Notes: a model not told the origin generated them from the letters alone. A stretch of DNA of 64,000 nt from an uncultured Dehalococcoidia bacterium (GCA_958296115.1 OY282442.1:1621158-1685157), one strand, 5' to 3'. Shown: positions 40,201 through 46,573, counted from the first letter of the stretch. Numbers and translations are program-made.

Positions 40201-43200
40201 TACACGTACCGGATCCGGGCCGTGAACAGCGTCGGCAACGCGGCGTGGTCGAACGAGGTGAGCGTAACGACGCCTGCCGCCCAGGCTCCGTCGGCCGTGG
40301 AACTGGCGGCAACCTCCACAAGCTCGACCACGATCGACCTGTCGTGGACCGAGTCCAGCGCCTACGGAGCCGCCATCACGGGATACACGCTGCAACGCAA
40401 GGCCGGATCTGGGGGCTACGCGGACGTATCGACTAACATCGCGGCCAGCGCAACCAGCTACACGGACACGGGCCTCACGCCGGCGACGGAGTACACGTAC
40501 CGGATTCGGGCCGTGAACGCCATAGGCAACGCGGATTGGTCGAACGAAGACAGCGCAACGACGGACAACGCGGCGCCGGCGCGCATAACGAACCTGGACG
40601 CAGCCGCCGCAAGCTCGGTCGCTATCCGCCTTACGTGGGCCGCGCCCGCCGCCCACGGGCGGGCGATAATGAGCTACACGCTTCAGCGCCATGACGGTGA
40701 CGGGAGCTACGCGAACGTATCGACGAGCATCGCGGCAGGCGCGACCAATTACATGGATACGGGCCTCACGGCGGCGACGGCGTACACGTACCGCCTGCGG
40801 GCCACCAACTCGGTAGGCGACGGCGTGTGGTCGAACGAGGCGTCCGGAATGACGACCGCGGCCGGGGCTCCGTCGGCCGTGGCGGACCTTTCGGCAGCCG
40901 CGGGCGCAACCAACGGCGCGACTGAGATTGACCTGACGTGGACCGCGCCCACCACCAACGGAGCCGACATCACCGGCTACCGGCTGGAGCGCAAGTTCGG
41001 GTCTGGGAGCTACGAGCTGGTGTCGTCGTCCATAGGGGCAACTTCAACCAGCTACACGGACACGGGCCTCACGCCGGCGACGGCGTACACGTACCGCATC
41101 CGCGCCGCCAGCTCCGCAGGCGCCGGAGCGTGGTCGTCGAACGATCCGTCCGCAACGACGGACGCCGCCGCGCCCGCGGCCGTGTCGGACCTGTCCGCAG
41201 CCCCCGAAAACGCGACCTCTATCCGCCTTACGTGGACCACGCCCGCCGCCCACGGGGCCGCCATTACCAGCTACAGGCTCGAGCGCAGGGCAGGGTCTGG
41301 GAGCTATGTCCTTGCGACCTCGACGACCATCGAGGTGACTGCGACGTTCTTGGTGGACACGGGTCTGACGCCCGGCACGGCGTACACGTACCGCCTGCGG
41401 GCCTTCAACTCCATAGGCGCCGGCGCGTGGTCGAATGAGGCCAGCACAATGGCGCGGGACCCCGCCCCGCCGGACGCCGTAACGGGCCTGTCCGCAACGA
41501 AGGACGCGACCAACGGCACGACGGAGATCGACCTGTCGTGGACCGCGCCAGCCGACGACGGCGGGGCCGCCATCACCGGATACACGCTGGAGCGCAAGAG
41601 CGGAACAGGGAGCTACGCGAACGTATCTACGGCCATCGCGGCCAGCGCGACCAGCTACTCGGACACGGGCCTTGCGTCCGGGACTGCGTATACGTACCGG
41701 ATTCGGGCCGTGAACTCCGTAGGCGACGGCGCGTGGTCGAACGAGGCGAGCGCAACGACGGATTCCACTGGCGGAGGAGGAGGCGGCGGCTTCTTCTTCG
41801 CCCCTCCCGCCCCCGCCCCTACTACCGCCGCTCCTGCCGTGAGGAACGTGATCGCCGTCGAGCCGGCCGCGCTGTCGTTCACCGTCAGTCAGGGTGACGG
41901 CAACCCGACGCCCAAGACGCTAGAGGTGTGGAACACCAGGACCAGAGGCATGATTTTCAGCGTGTCCAGGAACGTAACCTGGGTCACCGCAAGACCCTCG
42001 CAGGGCAGGTCGGACCGCCCCACCGATCGGGTCCAGGTGTCCGTGTCCGTGAACGCGGCCGGCCTGGAGGTAGGCACGCACACTGCGCGGCTGCAGATAG
42101 TGTCGAGCGGCGCCGAGAACACGCCGCAGAGTGTAACGGTAACGCTGACTGTGCTCGGCCCAGCAACGGCTCGGGGCGTTGCGGGACCCGGCCAGAGCTT
42201 GCAGATAGAAACGCCGGACGGCTCCGCGCAGCTGACGGCGCCTGCGGGCGCGGCGCCCGCGAGGGTTGAGATCAGGCTGACGGGGCTGGACGTCTCGACG
42301 CTGGCCGCGCCGCCCGCCGAGAGCGGCGGCGTTACGCTGGCCGTGGAGCTGGACACGTTCGACGCGAACACCGGGGCGTTGAAGCCCACGGAGTACTCGT
42401 CCGCCGTGGACCTGCGCTTCCGCCTGCCGGAGGGCGACGGCGCGGCGTGCGAAGAGGGCCGCGCGCGCGTGTACCGCGTGACGGACGAAGGCGTCTGGAC
42501 GCTGCTCACGCACCGCTGCTCGACGGACGTCTTGGGCCGCGTGTGGGCCGTCGTCGAGCTCTCGAGCTTCAGCCGGTACGTGCTGACGATAAGCGGCGCG
42601 GCCGCGGTGGCCACGCCCGCGCCGACCGCGACGCCAACGCCCGCGACGGCTGCCACGCCAACGCCAACGCCTGCGACGACCGCGGCGCCCACGCCTGCGC
42701 CTACTGCGACGCCAACGCCCGCGACGGCCGCGGTGGCCACGCCCGCGCCTACCGCGACGCCAACGCCCAGGCCCGCGCCGACTGCGACTGTGACACCCAG
42801 GCCGACGGCGACGCCCAGGCCCGCGCCGACTGCGACGCCAACGCCTGCGCCGACCGCGACGCCCACTCCCACGCCTACTGCGACGCCCAGGTCCGCGCCG
42901 ACCGCGACGCGCACGCCTGCGCCGACTGCGACGCCAACGCCCGCGCCGACTGCGACGCCAACGTTCGCGCCGACGGCGACGCCAACGCCTGCCACGGCGC
43001 TCATGTCCGCGCCGACTGCGACGCCCACGTCCGCGCCGACCGCGACGCCAACGTTTGCGCCGACTGCGACGCCAACGCCAACGGTTCAGCCGGAAGAGGG
43101 CGAAGGCGGGGGCATCCCCGGCGCCCTGTGGCTGATATCCTCGGCGGGCTTGTTCGCGGTCATCGCCTTCGCAGCCGCCGGCGTGTTCCTATACTTCAGG

Positions 43201-43224
43201 TTCTACCGCAAGCCGCAGGACTGA
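25207..43224 (+). CDS. Giant fibronectin type III repeat surface protein, C-terminally membrane-anchored
   Basis: 6,005 residues from ATG 25207. A signal peptide (residues ~10-33, ending ADGGRAQ) leads into about 55 FN3 domains of roughly 95 residues, each with the pattern LTWSAPADNG ... ITGYTLQRK ... YSDTGLTPGTTYTYRIRAVNSVG. A variant pair beginning FDxRGEQ occurs twice (residues ~343 and ~2648), pointing to a large internal duplication. After residue ~5540 come a Gly stretch and a BACON-like domain (SFTVSQGDGNPTPKTLEVWN), a further beta domain (~5650-5798), a Thr-Pro stalk (~5800-5960), one membrane helix (IPGALWLISSAGLFAVIAFA) and a basic tail. It probably works as a long adhesin or substrate-binding filament. 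The selenoprotein gene follows by 17 nt. An upstream TTG 25117 start, reading through the G run, is possible but less likely. Confidence 0.9.
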   Translation: MSDIGRFNWKAAAAGLLAVVLAFVSADGGRAQTVTEPDKVTDLTATADATNGATQINLSWSTPSDGGSPLAEYELRRKTGSTSYVLLSANLGGSDTSYSDTGLTPGTTYTYVIRAVNAEGEGQWSTDASAQTASTAPAAVSDLAAAVDATYGATEIDLTWTAPNPHGEDIRGYELQRKAGSGSYANVSTTIGASATSYSDTGLAPSTAYTYQIRAVNSEGEAGWSNEESATTQASQAPSRITDLSATSQTSHEVELTWSAPASIGGAAITGYTLQRKVGSGSYEDIATSTIEAGDTSYSDTGLTPEVTYTYRIRASSSVGDGAWSNEASALTVRAERPSVPFDVRGEQLGGSATEGPTGTRLRWERATGDDDFYQVFNASLCSRAPCPNSARIGVVSPPAPRPYDTYDFHRDDLNHGTTYRYGVRAFSWTRRDGPFGFADITVGAPAAGTLSAPSISNASVVLSWTASTRVFGNPITGFRVERRIGHTGPWDLITTTASTTLAYTDSTAVGNTTYRYRIRAVNSVGVGDATRQQSATLGAGRPGAPTGLSATASGSTAMDLTWSAPASNGGASITGYTLERKSGSGSYAVVSSGIGASATSYSDTGLTPATTYTYRIRAANSFGGGGWSNEESETTGTGAPEAVSDLAATVDAVNGSTQINLTWSAPADNGLAITGYTLQRKSGTEGYGDVSTAITATSTSYSDTGLMPNVTYTYRIQARNSGGAGAWSNEEDATTDVAAPAAVSDLSATKDGTDSSTEIDLSWTAPEDNGREITGYTLQRKSGSGNYADVSTSIGTSATSYSDTGLTPGTAYTYRIRAENSVGDAEWSNEASETTDAVPDAVSDLTATKDGTNGAREIDLAWTAPADNGAAITSYTLQRKSGTGGYANVSTSIGASATSYSDTGLTPGTKYTYQIQAVNSVGSAGWSNQPSATTDKAAPAAVSDLTATKDATNSSTEIDLSWSAPADDGGASITGYTLQRKAGSGDYAVVSSSIAATSTSYSDTGLAPGIAYTYRIRATNSEGDGAWSNEPSATTDSTAPDAVTDLSATKDATNGAREIDLSWSAPANNGAVITGYNVQRKAGSGSYINIVSVSGTSYSDTSLTPGTAYTYQVRALNSVGYSGWSNESSATTDKAAPDRITDLRATVDATNSRTQINLSWSAPASNDGASITSYTLQVFSTDPRFLTWTALTAPPTSATSYSHTGLRPANSYQYRIQATNSVGTAAWSNIPLKSTDTAPPDAVTDLRATKVGARRVNLAWSAPAANGEAITSYTLQRKVGSGSYATTTTSIGGSATSYGDTDVTPGMTYTYRILAVNSVGAAGWSNEDSATTDRAAPDSITDLTAARDATNPGRQLNLSWTAPAANGSPLTGYTLQVITTVVPFWRTLPAPSTATTTYSHTGLTPGLAHSYRIQSRNSVGNSPWSNISDFVLTAALRPDAVTNLTATKDATNGAREIDLSWSAPAANGRAITSYTLQRKSGGGSFTNLSTTIGAGARRYSDTGLTPGTEYTYRLRATNSIGDAGWSNEPSATTDNAPPDAITDLTATKNGARRVDLTWSTPAANGADIASYTLQRKAGSGSYAEVSSTIGATSTSYADTGVRPGMTYTYQIRAVNSVGNADWSNDPSATTDNAVPDAITDLTASPSASDPHRSVDLVFTTPADNGAAIDRYSVRRRPANSEQPIVWNLVDPWNAVVDGSKTTIVMTGTIEPGTGYRFEIIPRNSIGNGALSNVASVTTEATAAPDAITDLAATSTSAREIGLLWSAPDANGEPIAGYRLERKAGDGSYEEIATTTRIAASATSYTDTGLTPATKYTYRLRARNSVGEGAWSNELVETTPAAVPDAVTDLSATKDATNGAREIDLTWTAPAANGSAITGYTLRRMESGITWETVSESITTTSYSDTGVRPATEYSYYVYATNSVGDGPWSGLARATTDDAAPDAVDDLSATSTSAREILVEWTPPAANGQPIAGYRLERKAGDGDYEEIATTTRIAASATSYTDTGLTPATKYTYRLRARNSVGAGGWSELVETTPAAVPDAVTDLAAVKDATNGATQIRLTWTAPNNNGAAITSYSIHRFSDDRPMWITLPPISGTSTSYLDTGLTPGNLHVYHIRATNSVGDADWSDDARATTDAAPPARITDLYATSTSSTGIDLTWTTPAANARPITGYRLEREAGDGNYEEIATTTRIAASATSYSDTGLTPATTYTYRLRARNSVGAGVWSNEASGTTDNAAPDAVTDLSATAASSDPHRAVDLQWTPPAANGAAIASYRLERKADGGSYEVASSTLAAAMTNTGYSIHTDTGLTPGTRYTYRIRATNSVGDAGWSNEGSARTNAAQVPSSITGLSATADGARAINLSWAAPADNGAAITGYRLERKPRYRPENFALVSSSITATSTSYRDTGLTPWQSYTYRIRAVNSVGNAAWSNEPSAETDQAPPGTTYLRAAKLDARSIRLSWGAPSNYGPNFRGYRLERKAGSGNYELVSDSIGAGASIHTDTGLTPGTRYTYRIRGKNALGGGAWSDAASATTDTAAPDAIADLAATTDGTNGATEINLTWTTPAANGSAITSYRLERKAGTGNYVGVSPGPLVGDTSYSDVALATSTAYTYRLRATNGVGNAGWSNDPVATTDAGGGDPPSDGPFDLRGEQNGGSATLPPTGSLVKWGDAPGATSYQFQYSTDGGTTWVPDPPFGYGASSKEHGLGSAHITAGTTYWYRVRGVNGGGVGPWDTVDVTPGAPAAYSGFTAVVSNASVVITLGTAPTRVFGNAIDEIRIQRRIGNTGPWEGVISTTDGSGGWTDVTAVGNTTYVYRARAVNSVGVGDPSPQRSVTLGPGRPGAPTGLSATASTASGVDLTWTAPADNGGAAVEGYVIERSTGSGVWTVVSRPAGDATSYEDTGLTPSTEYYYRIQAVNAHGTSGWSNEPVVTTPATSKPGRITDLAALPDPTDGDTEILLGWTPPAANGPAITRITLQRKSGSGSYEDVATSTIPAAAVNYVDTGLTPATAYTYRMRATNSLGDAAWSDEVRATTRAGVPDAITDLSAELSSSDPYRVVDLSWTTPADNGTSTTGYTLERKAGSGSYAVVSSSISASATSYTDTGLTNGTEYTYRIRATNAEGDADWSNEPSVTTTAAGAPATITDLTATKDATNGAREVDLAWTAPASDGAAILRYELERKAGSGSYVTASSTISASATSYTDTGLTPGTTYTYQIRAVNSVGDAAWSNQPSVTTDNAAPDAVADLAAVASTSDPYRTVDLTWTAPAANGANITGYRLERHDGDGVFALVSSSIGASATSYTDTGLTAGVGYTYRIRATNSVGDAAWSGESGTATRDADAPDVIADLSATSTSATAIALTWTAPADNGAVITSYTIERKEGTGSYVALSGGPGASETSYTDTGLTPNTAYTYRLRAWNSAGAGGWSNEASAMTPVAPPAKIEDLSASGASETTVRLTWTAPADNGAAITSYTLQRKSGTGSYADGAAILGIGASATSYSDTGLDPATTYTYRLRAFSNAGGGEWSNEAEATTPAAGAPDGATDLTATKDATNGGTEIDLSWTAPDDNGESITRYELQRKAGGSYADVSTTILASATSYSDTGLTPGTEYTYRLRAVNSVGDGAWSNEPEETTDNAAPAAVDDLAAAADATNGATEIDLTWTAPAPHGATISGYRLERKVVGGDYEVASSTIAAGATSYSDTGLTPATAYTYRIRATNSEGDAGWSNEPSATTDNAAPAAVSDLTATKDATNGAREIDLAWSAPAAHGEAITGYRLERKAGSGSYGLVSSIGASATSYSDTGLTPATAYTYRIRAVNSVGDAEWSNEPDETTDNAAPARITDLSATAASSTQIRLTWTAPANNGAAISGYTLQRKSGAGSYANVSTSIAAGATEYLDTGLTPATEYTYQIRATNSVGDGDWSDGDSATTQNAAPEDVDDLVATKDATNGSTQINLTWSAPVNNGAAITGYTIQRISDDRPTWTLLPPIAASATSYSDTGLTPGNDHSYAIRATNSVGDAEWSNFALARTDNAAPAAVDDLAATADATNGDTEINLSWTAPAAHGAAISGYTLQRKAGSGEYEDVATSTIAASATSYSDTGLTPATEYTYRLRAKNSEGDGAWSNEPVATTDNAAPAAVSDLSATAASSVAIRLTWTAPDAHGEAITGYRLERKSGGGSYAVVSSSIAASATSYEDTGLTPSTAYTYQIRATNSEGDGAWSNEASDTTPAPGAPDAVSDLSAAAGATNGGREIDLTWTAPDNNGSAITGYRLERKAAGAVSFTLVSSTITATSTNYTDTGRAPVTRYTYRIRAANSVGDGAWSNEASATTNAAAPERITNLSATKDGTNGSTQINLSWSRPADNGASIINYTIQRKAGSGDYANVATRLASAIRYSDRGLTPGTAYTYRIRAANNAGGGAWSNERSVTTDAAPPSRITNLSATKDGTDGDTEIDLSWSAPAANGASISSYTLQRKADGGNYANVSTTIGAGATSYSDTGLTPATEYTYQIRAVNSAGNAVWSNEDSATTDAAAPAAVADLSATKDGTNGATQINLSWTAPAAHGAAITSYTLQRKAGSGIYTDLSTTIGAGATSYSDTGLTPGTTYTYRIRARNSVDYGAWSNEASATTDPIAPARITNLSATKDGTNGATEVDLTWSAPADGGAAISDYTLQRKIGGGDYADVSTAITATSTSYSDTGLTPATEYTYRIRARNSAGAGVWSNEDSATTDNAAPARITNLAATATSANDIRLSWTAPAAHGAAISDYTLQRKSGGGVFADVSTTIAAGATSFTDSGLTPETTYTYRIRARNSVGYGAWSSDTPGTTPAAGAPSGVSDLSATKDATNGGTEIDLSWTAPADNGEAITSYTLERKSGSGGYGPVSSSIAAGDTSYSDSGLTPGTTYTYRILARNSVGNGAWSSEASATTDALPPDAITDLSITGTAVVFLRWTNPADNGRPITSYRLERKAGSGSYAALSNGPGAGATRFIEILFTPETTYTYRIRAVNSVGNAAWSNEVSVTTPAAQAPSAVELAATSTSSTTIDLSWTESSAYGAAITGYTLQRKAGSGGYADVSTNIAASATSYTDTGLTPATEYTYRIRAVNAIGNADWSNEDSATTDNAAPARITNLDAAAASSVAIRLTWAAPAAHGRAIMSYTLQRHDGDGSYANVSTSIAAGATNYMDTGLTAATAYTYRLRATNSVGDGVWSNEASGMTTAAGAPSAVADLSAAAGATNGATEIDLTWTAPTTNGADITGYRLERKFGSGSYELVSSSIGATSTSYTDTGLTPATAYTYRIRAASSAGAGAWSSNDPSATTDAAAPAAVSDLSAAPENATSIRLTWTTPAAHGAAITSYRLERRAGSGSYVLATSTTIEVTATFLVDTGLTPGTAYTYRLRAFNSIGAGAWSNEASTMARDPAPPDAVTGLSATKDATNGTTEIDLSWTAPADDGGAAITGYTLERKSGTGSYANVSTAIAASATSYSDTGLASGTAYTYRIRAVNSVGDGAWSNEASATTDSTGGGGGGGFFFAPPAPAPTTAAPAVRNVIAVEPAALSFTVSQGDGNPTPKTLEVWNTRTRGMIFSVSRNVTWVTARPSQGRSDRPTDRVQVSVSVNAAGLEVGTHTARLQIVSSGAENTPQSVTVTLTVLGPATARGVAGPGQSLQIETPDGSAQLTAPAGAAPARVEIRLTGLDVSTLAAPPAESGGVTLAVELDTFDANTGALKPTEYSSAVDLRFRLPEGDGAACEEGRARVYRVTDEGVWTLLTHRCSTDVLGRVWAVVELSSFSRYVLTISGAAAVATPAPTATPTPATAATPTPTPATTAAPTPAPTATPTPATAAVATPAPTATPTPRPAPTATVTPRPTATPRPAPTATPTPAPTATPTPTPTATPRSAPTATRTPAPTATPTPAPTATPTFAPTATPTPATALMSAPTATPTSAPTATPTFAPTATPTPTVQPEEGEGGGIPGALWLISSAGLFAVIAFAAAGVFLYFRFYRKPQD
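25310..41770 (+). repeat. ~55 tandem FN3-coding repeats of about 285 bp
   Basis: Neighbouring units share long near-identical DNA blocks, notably around the codons for SYSDTGLTP and YTYRIRA. This creates many spurious open frames on both strands. The similarity should allow unit gain and loss by recombination, and could also confuse short-read assembly. Confidence 0.9.
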
Positions 43225-43241
43225 ATACGCAAGGGAAGTGA

Positions 43242-43967
43242 ATGGACACATCAGGAGGTCCCGCGGCGCGTGTGGGGGCGAAGGCGCCGGGCTTCACGCT
43301 CCCGACCATAGACGGCGGCTCGGCCAGCCTGTCCGACTTCCTTGGGCGCAAGGTCGTCATCTTCACGTGGGCGTCTTGGTGAGGCTGCCGCGCCCAGCTG
43401 CCGGTCTGGCAGCGGCTATACGCAAGACATCGCGGCGGCCTCGAAGTGCTCGCGATAGCCATGGACGGCCAGGGCCCGGAGCGGGCCAGGCCCTACCTGG
43501 AAGCGGCCGGAGCCACCTATACGTCGGCCATTGACGCGGAGGGCGTTACGGGGCGTTTGTACGGGTTCAAGACGGTTGCGAACGGCTTCCTGATAGACGA
43601 GCGCGGCGTGCTGGCGTTCAGCAAGATCAACGGGTTCGACCTCCGCAGGCCGGAGTTGTCGCGCCTGATAGAGCATTGGGTTGAAACGTCCGAGACGCTC
43701 CCGTTCACGGAGACGGACGACCAGTACCTGGCCGCCCCGCGAGGCGCCGCCAGCTCGAGCGCGATGGGCCTCTACCGCCGGGGCTTGGACGAGTACCGCA
43801 AGGGCGACAGGACGGCCGCCGCCGCCCTCATGCGGGAGGCCCTGCGGCACGACCCGGACAACATCATCATCCACCGGCACGCCTGGGCCATCGAGAATCC
43901 GGAGCGCTTCTACGACGGCCCAATAGACCAGAGCTGGAAGCGGGAGCAGCTCCGAAGAGGGCGGTAG
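43242..43967 (+). CDS. Thioredoxin-fold (TlpA/AhpC-like) selenoprotein with TPR-like tail
   Basis: 241 residues if TGA 43380-43382 is read as selenocysteine (residue 47). The frame before it reads VGAKAPGFTLPTIDGGSASL then KVVIFTWASW, and after it GCRAQLPVWQRLYARH. The TGA therefore sits exactly where redoxins have their active Cys after WASW. The frame stays open with family-like sequence (VLAIAMDGQG, VANGFLIDERGVLAF) up to a tail (from ~170) resembling a TPR helix pair (LYRRGLDEYRKGDRTAAAAL). A hairpin with GGTCT in its loop starts 14 nt after the TGA. The first Met follows AAGGGAAG. The gene is 17 nt behind the giant adhesin and likely in its transcript. The alternative is a nonsense mutation. 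Confidence 0.8.
43383..43416 (+). promoter_or_regulatory. Bacterial SECIS-like hairpin after the in-frame TGA
   Basis: The arms GCTGCC (43397-43402) and GGCAGC (43408-43413) close a five-base loop GGTCT, with CC/GG extending the stem past an unpaired A (43396). The loop begins 20 nt after the TGA. The E. coli fdhF SECIS also has GGUCU in its apical loop, about 18 nt after UGA (from memory). It lies inside the coding frame, as bacterial SECIS elements do. Confidence 0.75.
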
Positions 43968-43971
43968 CGGA

Positions 43972-45651
43972 TCATCCCGCCGCATGAACGACCGGCAGGT
44001 TCAGCCGGGATGGGCGGGCCGAGTCGTGGTATATGGTCTGGCGGGCGGTGGCTGTGTCGGCGTCGAGGCCGGGCTGTGTCCCGGTGTTCTGGTTGCGCTC
44101 GTAGCGCGGGAAGTTGCTGCTCGACACCTCCAGCCGCACGCGGTGGCCTGCCCGGAACAGGTTGCCGGTGTCCCACATGTCCACCTCGATTTCGTACACC
44201 TCGCCCGGCTCCATCAGCGACGGCTTCTGGATGGAGTCCCTGAACCTGGCGCGGGCTATCCCCTCGGTCAGCATTACCGCCTTGCCGTCCGGGTGTACGT
44301 CCGACAGCGTTCCAGTGAAGTCGGTGTCCGGCGCGCTGGACGAGGCGTACAGGGTGAGCGTGACGGGGCCGACCACCTCCATGTCCTCCGCCAGGGGAGC
44401 CGTGTCGTACACCAGCACGTCGTCCCTGCGCTGGGCGGCCCGCCGGTCCGCGGGCCCGCCCATCTCCATCATCATGAACTGCCCGCCGATGGTCGGAACG
44501 GGGTCGTTGGGGTCGTAGGCGAACCTGTCCGGCGGCTCGTTTATGGGGGGCTCGCCGCTCAGTTCGCCGTCGCCGAACAGCGAGTTAGCCCCGCGCCCGG
44601 AGTGGAGATAGAAGCTGCGTCGGCGCACGCCCTCTAGGGGCCAGGTATCGCCGGTCCGCCACCTGTTCGCGCCCATGACGAACACGCGGACCCTGGGCTC
44701 GTCGTCCATGCCGTTGTCCACGCCCTTGAGCCGCCTGTCGTTCCAGCGTATCTGCTCGTCTACGATGTCCACGAAGGCTGCGCCGCCGAAATCTACGGCG
44801 CCGAAACGCTCGCTGGACCCGATGTTGCGGTGGCTCCACGGTCCTATCAGCAGCCTGCTCAGGCGCCGCGCGTCGGGCGTTCGCGCCTGGGAGGTCCAGC
44901 CCATGAAGAGCTTGCACGTCTCATGGACGAGGTTGTCGTACCAGCCCGTTATGAAGTACGCGGGCACGGCGACCTCGCCGTACTTGTCCCGCATCGAGTA
45001 GGACTTCCAGAAGTCGTCGAACGTATGATGGCGCACCACCTCGCGGTAGAACTCGAGGTCAACGATGTCGTCCAGCGCCGAGACGAGGGGGAGCCGGCGG
45101 TATATCTCGTCCCAGTCCATCAGGGCGGTCGCCGCCCGCTTGTTGGTGCGGCCGGTCATGTTGATGAAGAACTGGGCGACGTGCTGCTGAAGCGCCCCGT
45201 CCACGCGCTGGTGGCCGAAGTTGTCCTGCTGGGACGCGATGGGGGCGATGGCCTTGAGGCAGCCGCTCCTTTGGGTTGCGGGCTGGCATTGCGTGAAGCC
45301 AACGTAGGATACGCCGTACATTCCCACGCCGCCGTCGCACCAGGGCTGCCGGCCTATCCACTCGATAGTGTCGTGCCCGTCGTCGGCCTCGTGGACGTAA
45401 GGCTCCCAAGCGCCGTCGGAGTCGTTGCGCCCTCGGCAGTCCTGCATCACGCAGGCGTACCCGGCCTCGACGAAGCGCCGGGTCCACTCGACGTACCGCT
45501 CGGCCTGCTTGTCGTATATGGTCCTGATGAGCAGCGCCGGGAACGGCCCGTCCTTCGGGGGCATATAGACGTCGGCGGATAGCAGCGTTCCGTCCCTCAT
45601 CGGGACCTTGACGTCCATGCGGATGCGTAGGGGCTGTCCAGTAACGTTCAA
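43972..45651 (-). CDS. CocE/NonD family hydrolase (X-Pro dipeptidyl-peptidase S15-like)
   Basis: 559 residues from TTG 45651, chosen because AGGAGGAGAAGG lies just upstream and the family opens with a segment like MDVKVPMRDGTLLSADVY. The alpha/beta-hydrolase part has the nucleophile motif GVSYVGF (GxSxxG) and the His segment IGPWSHRN. The C-terminal jelly-roll (from ~RVFVMGANRW) completes the family. Members cleave esters, amides or proline peptides; the substrate cannot be told. It converges on the selenoprotein gene, with four bases between stops. The open frame upstream to 45888 has no family similarity. Confidence 0.88.
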   Translation of the reverse strand: MNVTGQPLRIRMDVKVPMRDGTLLSADVYMPPKDGPFPALLIRTIYDKQAERYVEWTRRFVEAGYACVMQDCRGRNDSDGAWEPYVHEADDGHDTIEWIGRQPWCDGGVGMYGVSYVGFTQCQPATQRSGCLKAIAPIASQQDNFGHQRVDGALQQHVAQFFINMTGRTNKRAATALMDWDEIYRRLPLVSALDDIVDLEFYREVVRHHTFDDFWKSYSMRDKYGEVAVPAYFITGWYDNLVHETCKLFMGWTSQARTPDARRLSRLLIGPWSHRNIGSSERFGAVDFGGAAFVDIVDEQIRWNDRRLKGVDNGMDDEPRVRVFVMGANRWRTGDTWPLEGVRRRSFYLHSGRGANSLFGDGELSGEPPINEPPDRFAYDPNDPVPTIGGQFMMMEMGGPADRRAAQRRDDVLVYDTAPLAEDMEVVGPVTLTLYASSSAPDTDFTGTLSDVHPDGKAVMLTEGIARARFRDSIQKPSLMEPGEVYEIEVDMWDTGNLFRAGHRVRLEVSSSNFPRYERNQNTGTQPGLDADTATARQTIYHDSARPSRLNLPVVHAAG

Positions 45652-45758
45652 GCCTTCTCCTCCTGGCACTCCGTCGAGGGATTGGGCAGGTTCAAACCTG
45701 CCCCCACCGGCTCGGCTGGATTCGATTCTACCGCACCCGACGGATTGCGGCATGGGGT

Positions 45759-45764
45759 TATAAT
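45759..45764 (+). promoter_or_regulatory. Perfect -10 box before the HpcH/HpaI aldolase gene
   Basis: TATAAT at 45759-45764, 57 nt before the start codon. No good -35 box is seen at the usual distance. Confidence 0.35.
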
Positions 45765-45820
45765 GTGCGGAGCGCGTTTCAATTCGACCGGACAAACCGG
45801 ACTGGCATAGAGGGAATGGC

Positions 45821-46531
45821 ATGAACAATCTGAAGCAGAGGATGCGGAACGGCGAAGACATATTGGGGCTGGCGGTTCCGATGACCATCGGGCGCGGCGA
45901 CCTGGAAGCGCTGATGCCGACGGGCCCTTACGACTTCGTCTCGGTGGACAGCCAGCACGCGGCTTACAGCGAGGAGCGGCTCGTCTCGTTCTGCGATATG
46001 GCGGCCGGACTGGACATCCCCGTGCAGTTCCGAATCAAGCACACGCGGCACACCTACTTGGTCGGCAACTACTTGGATCTGGGCCCGGCCGGCGTGGAGA
46101 TACCGCAAGTGGAGACGGAGCGGACGGTGGACGAGGCCATCGCCAACTTCTACTACCCGCATGATGGGCTGCGCAGCTGGGGCGGCGGCGACCGGCTGGG
46201 CATAGCGGAGCGGCCCGACATGCGTGAGTACGCCGACTGGTGGCGCGAAACCGGAACGCTCTGGATGCAGATCGAGTCGGTGGAGGCGGTGACCAAGGCT
46301 CGGCATCTCGCCAAGGACGGCGTGGACTGCCTGTCGTTCGGCCCCGCCGACCTGACGTTCAGCCTAGAAGCGCATCCGGGTCATCCCTTCGAGACGGTGG
46401 ATGACTGCGTGCGCCACGTGGTGGAGCAGCTCCGCGATTCGAGCGTCGCCGTCTGCTTCAGGAACTACGACCCGGCGACTCGGCAAGAGTACCGCGACAT
46501 GGGCGTTACGGTCCTGCTCGAACGACCGTAG
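45821..46531 (+). CDS. HpcH/HpaI-type class II aldolase / citrate lyase family
   Basis: 236 residues, slightly shorter than the usual ~250. It is a TIM-barrel, metal-dependent pyruvate aldolase family member. Visible sites are FVSVDSQHAAY (region of the catalytic base), IPQVETERTVDEA, and the metal ligands Glu in MQIESVEAV and Asp in GPADLTFSL. It would cleave or form 2-oxo-4-hydroxy acids. The ATG follows GAGGGAATGGC. The NHL gene follows on the same strand by 42 nt. Confidence 0.85.
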   Translation: MNNLKQRMRNGEDILGLAVPMTIGRGDLEALMPTGPYDFVSVDSQHAAYSEERLVSFCDMAAGLDIPVQFRIKHTRHTYLVGNYLDLGPAGVEIPQVETERTVDEAIANFYYPHDGLRSWGGGDRLGIAERPDMREYADWWRETGTLWMQIESVEAVTKARHLAKDGVDCLSFGPADLTFSLEAHPGHPFETVDDCVRHVVEQLRDSSVAVCFRNYDPATRQEYRDMGVTVLLERP

Positions 46532-46573
46532 CGCCCCGCAGCGGGAGATACAGAGAGCGCGGAGGCAAAACGC

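Noticed and set aside
43242-43382. Reading the redoxin gene as a pseudogene split by TGA
   Set aside because: The stop sits exactly at the redox residue, the downstream frame is intact, and a SECIS-like hairpin follows at the right distance. Kept only as the alternative explanation.
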